DNA of 64,000 nucleotides from Hyphomicrobiales bacterium (lineage in GTDB: Bacteria; Pseudomonadota; Alphaproteobacteria; Rhizobiales; Xanthobacteraceae): positions 1-64,000 of the forward strand of contig JADJPN010000006.1 in NCBI GenBank assembly GCA_016713235.1. Direction: 5' to 3'. The notes below the pieces were generated by a model. That model saw nothing but the letters and a program-made list of their open reading frames with translations. It was not told the origin of the DNA and ran no database searches. The position numbers and the translations under genes are program-made. Numbering within the stretch: position 1 is the first letter of the stretch; the number at the start of each line of letters is the position of its first letter. This document shows positions 8,744-17,530 of the stretch, in pieces.

Positions 8744-9631
8744 TTACGCCGCTTTTTGCTTCGGCTGCACCGCGGCGGTGTAGTCGTCCATCAGCGTCTG
8801 CGTGATCTTGGCCGGCGTGAACTTCCAGTCGCCGATTTCGGAAACCGGCGTCACTTCCGCCGCCGTGCCGGTGATGAAGCATTCGGTAAAACCGGAAAGC
8901 TCTTCGGGCTTGATGTGGCGCTCGATCACCTCATAGCCGTGGCGCTTGGCGAGCTCGATCACCGTGCGGCGCGTGATGCCATCGAGGAAGCAGTCCGGCA
9001 GCGGCGTATGGATCTTGCCGTCCTGGATGAAGAACATATTCGCGCCGGTGCACTCGGCGACGAAGCCGCGATAGTCGTACATCATCGCGTCGGCGTAACC
9101 TTTGCGTTCGGCCTGATGCTTCGAGATCGTGCAGATCATGTAGAGACCCGCGGCTTTCGCCTTGCACGGGATCGTCGCCGGATCGGGGCGGCGATACGTA
9201 GCGACGTCAAGACGGATGCCTTTCAGGCGCTGCGCCGGATCGAAATAGCTCGGCCACTCCCAGGTCGCGATCGCGAGATGGATTTTGTTGTTCTGCGCCG
9301 AGACGCCCATCATCTCCGAGCCGCGCCAGGCGACCGGGCGCACATAGGCGTCCTTCTGGCCGTTGGTTGCGAGCACGAGCTTCTTGGCTTCGTCGATCTG
9401 CGCAACCGAATAGGGAATTTCGAAATCGAGAAGTTCCGCGGACTTCCTCAGTCGCTCGGAATGCTCGGTGCATTTGAAGATTTCGCCGCCATAGGCGCGC
9501 TCGCCCTCGAACACGCAGCTCGCGTAATGCAGGCCATGCGACAGCACATGGAGGTTCGCGTTCTCCCACGGCACCAATTGCCCGTCGTACCAGATTTTTC
9601 CGGGACGTTTGTCGAAGGGTTCACCGGCCAT
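8744..9631 (-). CDS. ilvE: Branched-chain amino acid aminotransferase (class IV)
   Basis: A PLP enzyme of 295 residues that catalyses the last step of valine, leucine and isoleucine synthesis and the first step of their breakdown. Seen: IWYDGQLVPWENANLHVLSH, HYASCVFEGERAY, RLRKSAELLDFEIPY, the lysine region CKAKAAGLYMICTISKHQAE, EECTG-type AECTGANMFFI, GITRRTVIELAKRHG and FITGTAAEVTPV. The ATG at 9631 fits the usual GxxWxxG-preceding start. It is divergent from the MarR gene with a 183-base gap holding both promoters. A terminator lies downstream at 8606-8634. Confidence 0.93.
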   Translation of the reverse strand: MAGEPFDKRPGKIWYDGQLVPWENANLHVLSHGLHYASCVFEGERAYGGEIFKCTEHSERLRKSAELLDFEIPYSVAQIDEAKKLVLATNGQKDAYVRPVAWRGSEMMGVSAQNNKIHLAIATWEWPSYFDPAQRLKGIRLDVATYRRPDPATIPCKAKAAGLYMICTISKHQAERKGYADAMMYDYRGFVAECTGANMFFIQDGKIHTPLPDCFLDGITRRTVIELAKRHGYEVIERHIKPEELSGFTECFITGTAAEVTPVSEIGDWKFTPAKITQTLMDDYTAAVQPKQKAA

Positions 9632-9814
9632 TGGCGTTGCTCCTCACATCTGCTCGGGCTTTTGCCTCACTGGCCGACACCCGTTATGTTTGTCGGCAAT
9701 GAGAGCGGTTCTCTTCGTCTCGCGCAATGATCGTGTCCCGGCTTGTGGGCCTTTCGGTACGATCCTTTCGCAAAAACGGCCCTCTCGGTAACAATCAAAC
9801 GAAAATAAGTCAAT

Positions 9815-10368
9815 ATGGCTGACGTAAACGTCTCAACGCTCTCCCATAGTCCCAAGGACCCTGCCAAGGGCGCCGGAAAACTTGATGATTCTCAAGGCAA
9901 TGGCGGCATCCCGGCGGTCGAGCTGATCGAGCTCCTGTTCTTCGCCTACCGCGATTTCGTCGGCGACGCCGACGAATTGCTGGCGCGGCTCGGCTTCGGC
10001 CGGGCCCATCACCGGGTCGTGCATTTCGTGAACCGGCACCCCGGCATGCGGGTCGCTGACCTTCTGGCGGTGCTGAAGATCACCAAGCAGAGCCTCGGCC
10101 GCGTGCTGCGCGAACTCGTCGATAACGGCTACATCGACCAGAAAGCGGGCGCGACCGATCGCCGCGAACGGCTGTTGTATGTCGCTCCCAAAGGCGAGGA
10201 ACTGGCGCGCCAACTCGTGACGCTGCAAACGCGGCGCTTCGCCCGTGCGCTGAACGAATGCGGACCCGGCGCACGCGAGCAGCGCGAAAGTTCCTCGCTT
10301 CCATGATCGATCCGGAATCGCGCGCGGAAGTCGAACGGCTGATCACGCGCGCGAACGGCGGGAAGTGA
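9815..10368 (+). CDS. MarR-family transcriptional regulator, PetP-like (3' frameshift)
   Basis: A winged-helix protein with VADLLAVLKITKQSLGRVLR (recognition helix) and DNGYIDQKAGATDRRERLLY (wing). One base appears missing around 10265-10290. After it the frame reads KFLASMIDPESRAEVERLI and ends at the TGA at 10366-10368, which overlaps the GTG of the response-regulator gene by three bases. The order MarR, OmpR-type regulator, histidine kinase next to ilvE resembles petP-petR regions of alphaproteobacteria. In Rhodobacter capsulatus petP and petR influence cytochrome bc1 synthesis. That role here is inferred from order only. Confidence 0.82.
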
Positions 10369-11084
10369 GCGGCGCGATGAACAAACCGCTGAAACCGCCA
10401 TCCGATGACGCTCCACACCTGCTCGTGGTCGATGACGACCAGCGCATTCGTGAATTGCTATCGCGCTATCTCTCCGACCACGCCTATCGCGTCACCACCG
10501 CCTCCGACGCAGCCGATGCGCGCATGAAACTCGGTGGCATGGCGTTCGACATGCTGGTGCTCGACGTCATGATGCCGGGCGAGACCGGCCTCGAACTTGC
10601 GAAGTCCATTCGCGAAAGCTCCGACGTGCCGATCCTGATGCTGACCGCGCGCGCGGAAACTTCCGATCGCATCGCCGGGCTCGAGGCCGGGGTCGACGAT
10701 TACCTGCCGAAGCCATTCGACCCGCGCGAGTTGCTCCTGCGCATCAACAGCGTGCTGCGCCGGGCCGCGACCCCCGCGGTGCCCGCGGTGGAAAACGTGC
10801 GCTTCGGCGATTTCGAATTTCATCTGGAACGCGGCGACCTCACCAAGAACGGCGGGCCGGTGCGCATCACCGACCGCGAATGCGACATGCTTCGCGTGCT
10901 CTCGCAACGCACCGGCGACACCGTTCCGCGCCAGGATCTCGTGGCGCCGGGTGGCGACGCCTCCGACCGCGCGGTCGACGTGCAAATCAATCGCCTGCGC
11001 CGCAAGATCGAGAAGGATCCAGCCGATCCGGTTTACCTGCGCACCGTGCGCGGGGCCGGCTATCGGCTTCTGGTAACGCCGTGA
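10365..11084 (+). CDS. OmpR/PhoB-type response regulator, PetR-like
   Basis: Receiver domain (about residues 20-130): VVDDDQRIRELLSRYL with the acidic pair, phospho-acceptor Asp in MLVLDVMMPGETG, the Thr/Ala switch MLTAR and Lys in DDYLPKPFDPREL. The C-terminal winged helix (about 145-237) shows ITDRECDMLRVL and VDVQINRLRRKIEKDP, then YLRTVRGAGYRL. Start is GTG at 10365, overlapping the MarR stop. An ATG at 10377 is the alternative. Its stop overlaps the kinase GTG at 11081, so the three genes are translationally coupled. Confidence 0.92.
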   Translation: MSGAMNKPLKPPSDDAPHLLVVDDDQRIRELLSRYLSDHAYRVTTASDAADARMKLGGMAFDMLVLDVMMPGETGLELAKSIRESSDVPILMLTARAETSDRIAGLEAGVDDYLPKPFDPRELLLRINSVLRRAATPAVPAVENVRFGDFEFHLERGDLTKNGGPVRITDRECDMLRVLSQRTGDTVPRQDLVAPGGDASDRAVDVQINRLRRKIEKDPADPVYLRTVRGAGYRLLVTP

Positions 11085-12520
11085 CCTCGATCGACGCAGG
11101 CCTCCCGGGCATCAAATCGGCCTTCAGCCGGATCGGCCGCAGCTACGGCCGCCTCGGCACTTGGATGAACGCGCGCCTGCCGAAGGGGCTCTACGCGCGT
11201 ACGCTCCTGATCCTTCTGATGCCGATCGTGCTGCTGCAATCGGTTTTGATGTTCGTGTTCATGGAGCGGCACTGGAACCTCGTGACCGAGCGTCTCTCCG
11301 CGGCCGTCTCACGCGATATCGCGGCGCTGATCGACGTTTACGAGAAATATCCGCAGGACAAGGACTCGGCATTTCTCCGCAAGATGGCGGCCGACCGGCT
11401 CGGACTGACGGTCGAGCTACTCCCGAACGTCGATCTGCCGCCGCCGGGGCCAAAGCCTTTCTTCTCTCCGCTCGATGGCGCGCTGTCGCGCCAAATCGGA
11501 TCGGTAGTGCAGCGGCCGTTCTGGATCGATACCGTCGGTAATTCCAACGTCATCGAAATTCGCATCAAGCTCGATAAAAACGTGTTCCGGGTGTTCGCGC
11601 CGCGCAACCACGCCTACGCCTCGAACTCTCATATTTTCATCGCATGGATGTTCGGCACCTCGCTGGTGCTGGTTGCGATTTCGATTCTGTTCCTGCGCAA
11701 CCAGATCAAGCCGATTCAGCAGCTTGCCGAAGCCGCGGAAGCGTTCGGCAAGGGCCGCGACGTTCAAAACTTCCGCCCGCGCGGCGCGACCGAGGTACGG
11801 CGCGCGGCGGCTGCATTCCTGGAAATGAAGCGGCGCATCGAACGCCAGATCGAACAACGAACCACCATGCTCGCGGGTGTCTCCCACGACATGCGCACGG
11901 TGCTGACGCGCTTCAAGCTGGAACTTGCCTTTCTCCCGGAAAGCTCCGAAACCGAGGCGATGCGGCGCGACGTCGACGAATTGCAGTCGATGCTCGAGGC
12001 TTATCTGTCGTTCGCACGCGGCGAATCCGGCGAAGGACCGGGCATGCTCGACGCCTCTGAAATGCTGAACGAACTTGCAGCCCATGCGGAGCGTCAGGGA
12101 CGCAAAGCGAGCGCGACATTCTCCGGTCCGCCGATCGTGCAGGCGCGGAAAGAAGCGCTGCGCCGTTGCGTGGCGAACCTGGTTGCGAACGCCATTCGCT
12201 ACGGCAAAAACATTACGCTTACCGGAAACCGCGAGCCGCGCTGGCTGGAGATTTCGGTCGAGGATGACGGCCCCGGCATTCCCCCGGAAAAGCGCGAGGA
12301 AGTTTTCCGCCCATTCCTGCGCCTGGACGCCTCACGCAATCAGGACCAGGGCAACAGCGGCCTAGGCTTATCCATCGCGCGCGACATCGCGATGGCGCAT
12401 GGCGGCGATATATTCCTCAGCGACAGCCCGATGGGCGGCCTGCGCGCGACAGTAAGCGGGATTTCCCTCCTCCAGCACAGCCGCGACTCAAATAGCCGCG
12501 CGCCGTTCTTCACCGCGTGA
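11081..12520 (+). CDS. EnvZ-type membrane sensor histidine kinase
   Basis: GTG start overlapping the regulator stop (GTGA). Transmembrane helix 1 is at about residues 41-60 (TLLILLMPIVLLQSVLMFVF), a periplasmic sensor at about 62-180, and helix 2 at about 185-205. HAMP follows, then the H box AGVSHDMRTVLTRFKLEL (His near 268), N box VANLVANAIRYG, G1 EDDGPGIP and G2 QGNSGLGLSIA. The usual Pro after the H-box Arg-Thr is Val. The partner is surely the adjacent response regulator. The last 20 or so residues (after GGLRATV) do not look like a kinase end and overlap csaA on the other strand. A one-base shift would end the protein at a TAG at 12493-12495. Confidence 0.88.
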   Translation: MTSIDAGLPGIKSAFSRIGRSYGRLGTWMNARLPKGLYARTLLILLMPIVLLQSVLMFVFMERHWNLVTERLSAAVSRDIAALIDVYEKYPQDKDSAFLRKMAADRLGLTVELLPNVDLPPPGPKPFFSPLDGALSRQIGSVVQRPFWIDTVGNSNVIEIRIKLDKNVFRVFAPRNHAYASNSHIFIAWMFGTSLVLVAISILFLRNQIKPIQQLAEAAEAFGKGRDVQNFRPRGATEVRRAAAAFLEMKRRIERQIEQRTTMLAGVSHDMRTVLTRFKLELAFLPESSETEAMRRDVDELQSMLEAYLSFARGESGEGPGMLDASEMLNELAAHAERQGRKASATFSGPPIVQARKEALRRCVANLVANAIRYGKNITLTGNREPRWLEISVEDDGPGIPPEKREEVFRPFLRLDASRNQDQGNSGLGLSIARDIAMAHGGDIFLSDSPMGGLRATVSGISLLQHSRDSNSRAPFFTA

Positions 12521-12843
12521 TCCGGCGAAAACAATACGACCGCGCCTTCTTCGTCGGGAAAACCGAGCGTCAGCACTTCCGACATCACCGGCCCGATCTG
12601 CCGCGGCGGAAAGTTCACCACCGCTGCGACGCGCTTACCCGGCAGTTGCTCGGGCTTGTAATATTTCGTGATCTGCGCGGAAGACTTCTTGATCCCGATT
12701 TCGGGGCCAAAGTCGATCATCATCTTGATCGCGGGCTTCCTGGCTTCCGGAAACGGCTCGGCCTCGACGATGGTGCCGACACGAATGTCGACTTTCATGA
12801 AATCGTCGAACGAAATCTGCGGCGCTCTCGCGTCGTTCTTCAT
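12340..12843 (-). CDS. csaA: CsaA-like tRNA-binding domain protein (3' end probably too long)
   Basis: A stand-alone OB-fold of the EMAP II/tRNA-binding type: FDDFMKVDIRVGTIVEAEPF, KPAIKMMIDFGPEIGIKKSS, VAAVVNFPPRQIGPVMSEVL and LGFPDEEGAVVLFSPD. CsaA binds unfolded proteins or tRNA and is called an export-related chaperone. Family members end near KNGARLF (residue 118, base 12490). The open frame continues 49 codons into the kinase gene. One extra T in the TTT of CTATTTGAG would give CTATTT TGA and restore the normal end, so the true gene is probably about 12487-12843. Confidence 0.85.
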   Translation of the reverse strand: MKNDARAPQISFDDFMKVDIRVGTIVEAEPFPEARKPAIKMMIDFGPEIGIKKSSAQITKYYKPEQLPGKRVAAVVNFPPRQIGPVMSEVLTLGFPDEEGAVVLFSPDHAVKNGARLFESRLCWRREIPLTVARRPPIGLSLRNISPPCAIAMSRAMDKPRPLLPWS

Positions 12844-12864
12844 CTTAGCCCCCAGTAAAAATTT

Positions 12865-13539
12865 TTAGACGGCGAGCGGCGCGTTCGGGTCTTCCGGAAA
12901 CGCGGCCTCGTCCCGGCGCGAACGGCGCGGCGCGCAACGCGGCAGGAAGCGGCACATCTCCTTGGCGAACCCCGCAAGGCGCTCGGCAGTCGCAAGCTGG
13001 CGATCGAGCGACGCCATGGTGCGCGCGAGACCCGGATCTTCGTCATCCAGCCATGTCTGCGTGGCTCGCGCGAAGAACCCGGCAAGCGCCTGTGCACGCA
13101 TGCCACCGATCAGACCGGAAGAACCGACACCCGCCGACGAGAGCATCCATTGCTGCGAGCGAACCGCAAGCTTGTTCAGTCCCATCGCAAGCTGCGGATT
13201 GGTGCGGGCCGATTTGTAGAGCGAGCGGACTGCTTCGCGATGCGGCGAAAGCGCCTCGAAACGGCGCATCAGAACCTCGAACAAACGATCGCGCGCCGGC
13301 TGATCGGCAAGCTCCGGATCGAGCTTCGACGACTCACCGCCCGAAAGAACCTTCTTGTCGGTTTCGCGAAAGAAAGATGCGACCATGTCGAAGGTCGAAC
13401 CGAATTCGCCGCGCAGATCGCCGAGCGAGACATTCGCGAGTTGCGCGACCTCGGAGAGTTCGATGCGCTCGAAGCGCTTCTCGGCCAGGAGCGTCAGAAA
13501 TGCGCCGAGAATTTTTTCGCGAGCCTGTGCGTCGGCCAT
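12865..13539 (-). CDS. TetR-family transcriptional regulator
   Basis: The N-terminal helix-turn-helix is seen at residues about 5-55: ILGAFLTLLAEKRFERIELS and VAQLANVSLGDLRGEF. A helical ligand domain of the type found in alphaproteobacterial TetR proteins near rpsU/coq9 follows (LPRCAPRRSRRDE near the end). I chose the ATG at 13539 because GGAGG lies 8 bases before it. The upstream ATG at 13554 sits inside that ribosome binding site. Target and ligand are unknown. proC lies upstream on the same strand with an 84-base gap. Confidence 0.85.
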   Translation of the reverse strand: MADAQAREKILGAFLTLLAEKRFERIELSEVAQLANVSLGDLRGEFGSTFDMVASFFRETDKKVLSGGESSKLDPELADQPARDRLFEVLMRRFEALSPHREAVRSLYKSARTNPQLAMGLNKLAVRSQQWMLSSAGVGSSGLIGGMRAQALAGFFARATQTWLDDEDPGLARTMASLDRQLATAERLAGFAKEMCRFLPRCAPRRSRRDEAAFPEDPNAPLAV

Positions 13540-13623
13540 TGAGGAATCCTCCATAGGCGGAAAACGACGGAAATCCGATCGGGTTCAGCTTAGGCAGAAG
13601 GTATGGCGGAGAAAAGACCGTAG

Positions 13624-14457
13624 TTATCCGGCCAATTCCTTGCCGCGCCGGGTGGCAGCGGCGACGGCCTCTTCGAACAGCTTATCGACGCCGCTCTCGC
13701 CCATCAGGATTTTGAGCGCGGCAGCAGTGGTGCCATTGGGCGAGGTCACGTTCTCGCGCAGCTTCGAGGCCGGAAGGTCGGAGCGATAAAGCAGCTCCCC
13801 TGCGCCGGAGACCGTTTCCCGCGCGAGTTTCGCCGCCAGCTCTTTCGGCAAGCCGGCCTTCTCGCCCGCACGCGCGAGCGTTTCGGCGAGCAGAAACACA
13901 TAAGCGGGACCCGAGCCGGAAACAGCGGTTGCCGCATCCATGAGGTTTTCGTCATCGATCCATTCGACCGGGCCGGTCGAGCGGAGCAGCGCATCGGTCA
14001 ACGCACGCGCGTTCTCGTCCGCGCGCGCATTCGGCACCGCGACCGTAATGCCCCGGCCGATCGCGGCCGGCGTGTTCGGAATCGTGCGGATCACCGCCGA
14101 CTTCGGAAAAGACTGTTCGAGAAACGAAATCGTCCGCCCCGCCATCACGGATATGACGACGGAGCTTGCGCCCGCGAATTGCGAAAGCTGCGGCAACACA
14201 TCCGGCGCGACCTGCGGCTTCACCGCGAGGATCAGCGCGGCGACTTCGCTGGCCGGATTTTCGTTGAGCGGGATTTTGTTCGCGGCAAGCAGCGAAACCA
14301 TTTCCGGCGGCGGGCCGGGATCGCGCACCGCAACCTGAGACGCGGGCAGTCCGGCTTTCAGCCAGCCTTCGAGGAGTGCGCCGCCCATCTTGCCCGCGCC
14401 CGCGAGCATGACGGTTCCACCACCCAAAATAGTGGAGAGCGCCGAGCGCGCGCTCAT
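13624..14457 (-). CDS. proC: Pyrroline-5-carboxylate reductase
   Basis: Final step of proline synthesis, using NAD(P)H. The 277 residues show the Rossmann start VMLAGAGKMGGALLEGWLKA, AALILAVKPQ, AVIRTIPNTPAAIGRGITVA and the C-terminal dimer domain DAATAVSGSGPAYVFLLAET and NVTSPNGTTAAALKIL. It starts 4 bases after the stop of the YbjN-like gene, so the two are probably co-transcribed. putA, which runs the opposite reaction route, lies 38 kb away. Confidence 0.95.
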   Translation of the reverse strand: MSARSALSTILGGGTVMLAGAGKMGGALLEGWLKAGLPASQVAVRDPGPPPEMVSLLAANKIPLNENPASEVAALILAVKPQVAPDVLPQLSQFAGASSVVISVMAGRTISFLEQSFPKSAVIRTIPNTPAAIGRGITVAVPNARADENARALTDALLRSTGPVEWIDDENLMDAATAVSGSGPAYVFLLAETLARAGEKAGLPKELAAKLARETVSGAGELLYRSDLPASKLRENVTSPNGTTAAALKILMGESGVDKLFEEAVAAATRRGKELAG

Positions 14458-14461
14458 GGCT

Positions 14462-14962
14462 TCACGCCTCGCCGGCGGTCTCGAACAGGGTGGCGTCCAT
14501 CGCTTCGCGCGCGGTCTTGCCCGCCCAGATCACGAACTGGAACGCGGGGTAGTAGCGCTCCGCCGCGCTGACGGCGTTTTCCAAGAGTGCTTCGCATTGC
14601 CGGCCGCTTGCCTCCGCTCCGCCGGAGAGTACCAGCCCGTCGCGATACATGACGAGACCCTCCTCCGACCAAAGATCGAAGTGCCCGAGCCAGAGCTGTT
14701 CATTGACCATGGCGAGCAGCTTGTAAATTTCCGCGCGCCGCGCCTCCGGCACCTTGAGATCGAAGGCGCAGGCCGCGTGCAGGGCCTCCAGCTCGTCCAT
14801 CCACTGGAACGAGACGTTGTAATTGGTATGCCGCCCTTTGATGGAAAGCGTGATCTCCGACTCGTTCGAGCGCTCGAACGACCAGTCGTTGATCGCAGCC
14901 AGCCGCTCGACCAGGTCGACGGGATTTGCGCCGGGACCTCTATCGAATTCAGCCAGTGACAT
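14462..14962 (-). CDS. YbjN domain-containing protein
   Basis: A cytoplasmic protein of 166 residues with DWSFERSNESEITLSIKGRH, the WMDELEALHAACAFDLKVPE block, LAMVNEQLWLGHFDLWSEEG and AFQFVIWAGKTAREAMDATL. This pattern matches the YbjN family of Rhizobiales, whose fold resembles type III secretion chaperones and whose role is unsettled. AAGGAAT before the ATG at 14962 supports this start over upstream in-frame options. It lies 4 bases upstream of proC, a gene order I remember as common in the order. Confidence 0.82.
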   Translation of the reverse strand: MSLAEFDRGPGANPVDLVERLAAINDWSFERSNESEITLSIKGRHTNYNVSFQWMDELEALHAACAFDLKVPEARRAEIYKLLAMVNEQLWLGHFDLWSEEGLVMYRDGLVLSGGAEASGRQCEALLENAVSAAERYYPAFQFVIWAGKTAREAMDATLFETAGEA

Positions 14963-15198
14963 TTCGCATTCCTTCCTAGGGCATTTCGCCCAAACGAGAA
15001 TCCATCGGCGCTCCCCGGCACGGATGCCGAAGCCGTCCTTCGCTTCCCGTTTGGTCAGCCGCCGCATCTTGCTGATTCGCCAAAGTGAATCGCAAATCAG
15101 TTGCGTCAGAAGAATCGAATTCGCTGCCGCCTACAATGGCGCGCGGGCGGCTTTCCACAGCCGCAGGCGGGAAGACCCGCAATTATCCGTGGAGAACT

Positions 15199-15465
15199 CT
15201 AGCTCGTCGGAACCTGGCTCTTCAGATGTTCCTCGAGCGCCGCCACGCGAGCCGCCAGCTTCTCGTTCTCGTCACGTGCCTTCGCGGCCATCTCTTTGAC
15301 GGCCTCGTATTCCTCGCGCGTCACCACGTCCATGCCGCGCAGAATGCGCTCGGCCTGGGAACGGATCATGGTCTCGACCTCGCGGCGCACGCCGCCGGCA
15401 ACCCCTGCCGCGTCATTCGCAAGCCGGGCGAACTCATCGAAAATACGGTTCGAGGTCTGGGTCAT
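15199..15465 (-). CDS. ubiK: Ubiquinone biosynthesis accessory factor UbiK (BMFP family)
   Basis: A small 88-residue protein: an amphipathic N-terminal helix (MTQTSNRIFDEFARLANDAA) and a C-terminal coiled coil (YEAVKEMAAKARDENEKLAA, LEEHLK) that makes trimers. UbiK homologues promote aerobic ubiquinone synthesis and bind lipids. The start at 15465 is chosen by similarity, since the frame stays open upstream. It is divergent from lgt. Confidence 0.85.
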   Translation of the reverse strand: MTQTSNRIFDEFARLANDAAGVAGGVRREVETMIRSQAERILRGMDVVTREEYEAVKEMAAKARDENEKLAARVAALEEHLKSQVPTS

Positions 15466-15581
15466 GGACAGGCTCCTTGAGCCGCAACCGGCGGCCCGCA
15501 ATCCTACAATGGGTATAGGGACGCGCCCCCGCAAGGCGGCTCCTTGACTTCGGTTAAGGCAAAGGCGGATTCACCCGCCCA

Positions 15582-16433
15582 ATGCCGCTGTTCGCGCTCC
15601 CTTTCCCCATGATCGATCCGGTTCTGATTTCGGTCGGTCCGCTGTCGATCCGCTGGTACGCGCTCGCTTATGTCGGCGGCATCGTCGCCGGCTGGTGGCT
15701 GGCGCGGCGGGTCGCCGCAGCCAAGGCCTATTGGGGCGGCGTCTCGCCCATGCAGCCGGAAGATATCGACGACGTGATCGTCTGGGCCGCACTCGGCATC
15801 GTGCTCGGCGGCCGCATCGGCTACGTCCTGTTTTACAACCCCGCATATTTCGCCGCGAACCCGTCCGAAATTCTGGTGCTCTGGCGCGGCGGCATGTCGT
15901 TCCACGGCGGCTTTCTCGGCACCATCCTCGCGCTGCTTTTATTCGCGCGCTCGCGCGGCATTCCGATGCTTTCGATGCTCGACGTTGCAGCGATCGTGAC
16001 GCCGATCGGCCTGTTCCTCGGCCGCATCGCCAACTTCATCAACAGCGAGCTTTGGGGCCGCGTCACCGACGTGCCCTGGGCCTTCGTGTTCCCGAATGGC
16101 GGGCCGCTGCCGCGACACGCGAGCCAGCTTTACGAAGGCGCGCTGGAAGGCATCGTCCTGTTCGCGATCCTTGTCGTGATGTGGCGCCGTGGCGCGCTGA
16201 AATATCCCGGCATGATCGGCGGCATGTTCGTCGGTGGCTATGGGATCGCGCGCATCGTCTCGGAGTTCTTCCGCGAGCCCGACGCGCACATCGGCTACCT
16301 CACCGGCGGGCTGACGATGGGAATGCTGCTCTCCATCCCGATGCTGATCGTCGGCTTCGGCGCGATCTGGATTGCAAAACGGCGCGGCGTCGCGAAATTC
16401 AAAGCGCCGAAGATCAAGAATGAACGCGCTTGA
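15582..16433 (+). CDS. lgt: Prolipoprotein diacylglyceryl transferase
   Basis: An inner-membrane enzyme that moves diacylglycerol from phosphatidylglycerol to the lipobox cysteine of prolipoproteins. The 283 residues have about seven helices, ISVGPLSIRWYALAYVGGIV, the catalytic His in SFHGGFLGTI, and the signature LGRIANFINSELWGR. RHASQLYEGALEGIVLF and RIVSEFFREPDAHIGYLT follow. The last codons overlap the ATG (16420) of the next gene, so the two are translationally coupled. Confidence 0.95.
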   Translation: MPLFALPFPMIDPVLISVGPLSIRWYALAYVGGIVAGWWLARRVAAAKAYWGGVSPMQPEDIDDVIVWAALGIVLGGRIGYVLFYNPAYFAANPSEILVLWRGGMSFHGGFLGTILALLLFARSRGIPMLSMLDVAAIVTPIGLFLGRIANFINSELWGRVTDVPWAFVFPNGGPLPRHASQLYEGALEGIVLFAILVVMWRRGALKYPGMIGGMFVGGYGIARIVSEFFREPDAHIGYLTGGLTMGMLLSIPMLIVGFGAIWIAKRRGVAKFKAPKIKNERA

Positions 16434-17529
16434 GCGTGAAATCCGCTCGCTGATCGAGACGCAGGGGCCGATCCCCATTTCGCGCTACATGGCGCTCTGC
16501 CTCGCGCATCCCGAATACGGCTACTACACCACCCGCGACCCGTTCGGCACAGACGGCGATTTTACCACCGCGCCGGAAATCTCGCAGATGTTCGGCGAAC
16601 TGATCGGCATCTGGTGCGCGGAAGCGTGGCGCCTGATGGGCTCGCCCGCTCGCGTAGCACTTGTCGAAGCCGGTCCCGGCCGCGGCACGCTGATGAAAGA
16701 CGCGCTGCGCGCCGCGAAAGTGATGCCGGGATTTCTGAACGCGGCTGAACTGCATCTCGTTGAGACGAGCCCGGTTTTGCAGGAGCGCCAGCGCGAGAAC
16801 TTGCGCGGCGCAGTGCCGGCGATCGCATGGCACGGCGAAACCAAAACCTTGCCCGACATACCGCTGCTTGTGATCGGCAATGAATTCATCGATGCGCTGC
16901 CGATCGATCAGTTCGAAAAAAAGGCTGGCCGCTGGCATGAACGCAAGATCGGCTTAGGCGCCGATGGCGGTTTCGCTTTCGGCCTCGACCCCGCGCCGCT
17001 TCCTGATTTCGAACAACAACTGCCGGAACGCCTGACACCGGCGCCGAATGGCGCGGTGTTCGAACGCCGCGATCTTACGCCAATCTCCGAAGTCGTTTCA
17101 CGCATCGGGAAACATGGCGGCGCTGCGATCTTGATCGATTATGGCCACGCGGAGTCCGGCTTCGGCGATACGCTGCAAGCCGTGAGCGGTCACGACTACG
17201 CCGAACCGCTGGACACACCCGGTGAAGTCGATCTCACCTCGCAAGTAGACTTCGAGGCACTCGCCGCGCTTTCGCGCAACAATGTCCGTGCCGTTGGCGC
17301 TGTCTCGCAGCGAAACTTCCTCACGCAACTCGGCATCGAGGCGCGCACGGAAATCCTGCAACGAAACGCGAAAGAAGAAATGCGCGATGAAATCGGCACG
17401 GCGTTGACGCGCCTGATCGGCCCCACGCCCGGCATGGGCGAACTCTTCAAGGCGCTGGCGTTCGCGCACCGCGACTTGCCCGCGCTTCCCGGATTTGACG
17501 GCGCGAAGATCAGCGGCAAGGATTTATAG
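16420..17529 (+). CDS. SAM-dependent methyltransferase of the NDUFAF7/MidA (DUF185) family
   Basis: The mitochondrial homologue dimethylates an arginine of complex I subunit NDUFS2. Bacterial members presumably act on a similar target. The 369 residues show the family start PISRYMALCLAHPEYGYYTT, GDFTTAPEISQMFGELIG, SAM motif LVEAGPGRGTLMKD, LVIGNEFIDALPIDQF and LIDYGHAESGFGDTLQAV. The start at 16420 overlaps the end of lgt, and the stop is one base before pgeF. The trio lgt, methyltransferase, pgeF reads as one operon. Confidence 0.9.
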   Translation: MNALEREIRSLIETQGPIPISRYMALCLAHPEYGYYTTRDPFGTDGDFTTAPEISQMFGELIGIWCAEAWRLMGSPARVALVEAGPGRGTLMKDALRAAKVMPGFLNAAELHLVETSPVLQERQRENLRGAVPAIAWHGETKTLPDIPLLVIGNEFIDALPIDQFEKKAGRWHERKIGLGADGGFAFGLDPAPLPDFEQQLPERLTPAPNGAVFERRDLTPISEVVSRIGKHGGAAILIDYGHAESGFGDTLQAVSGHDYAEPLDTPGEVDLTSQVDFEALAALSRNNVRAVGAVSQRNFLTQLGIEARTEILQRNAKEEMRDEIGTALTRLIGPTPGMGELFKALAFAHRDLPALPGFDGAKISGKDL

Positions 17530-17530
17530 A

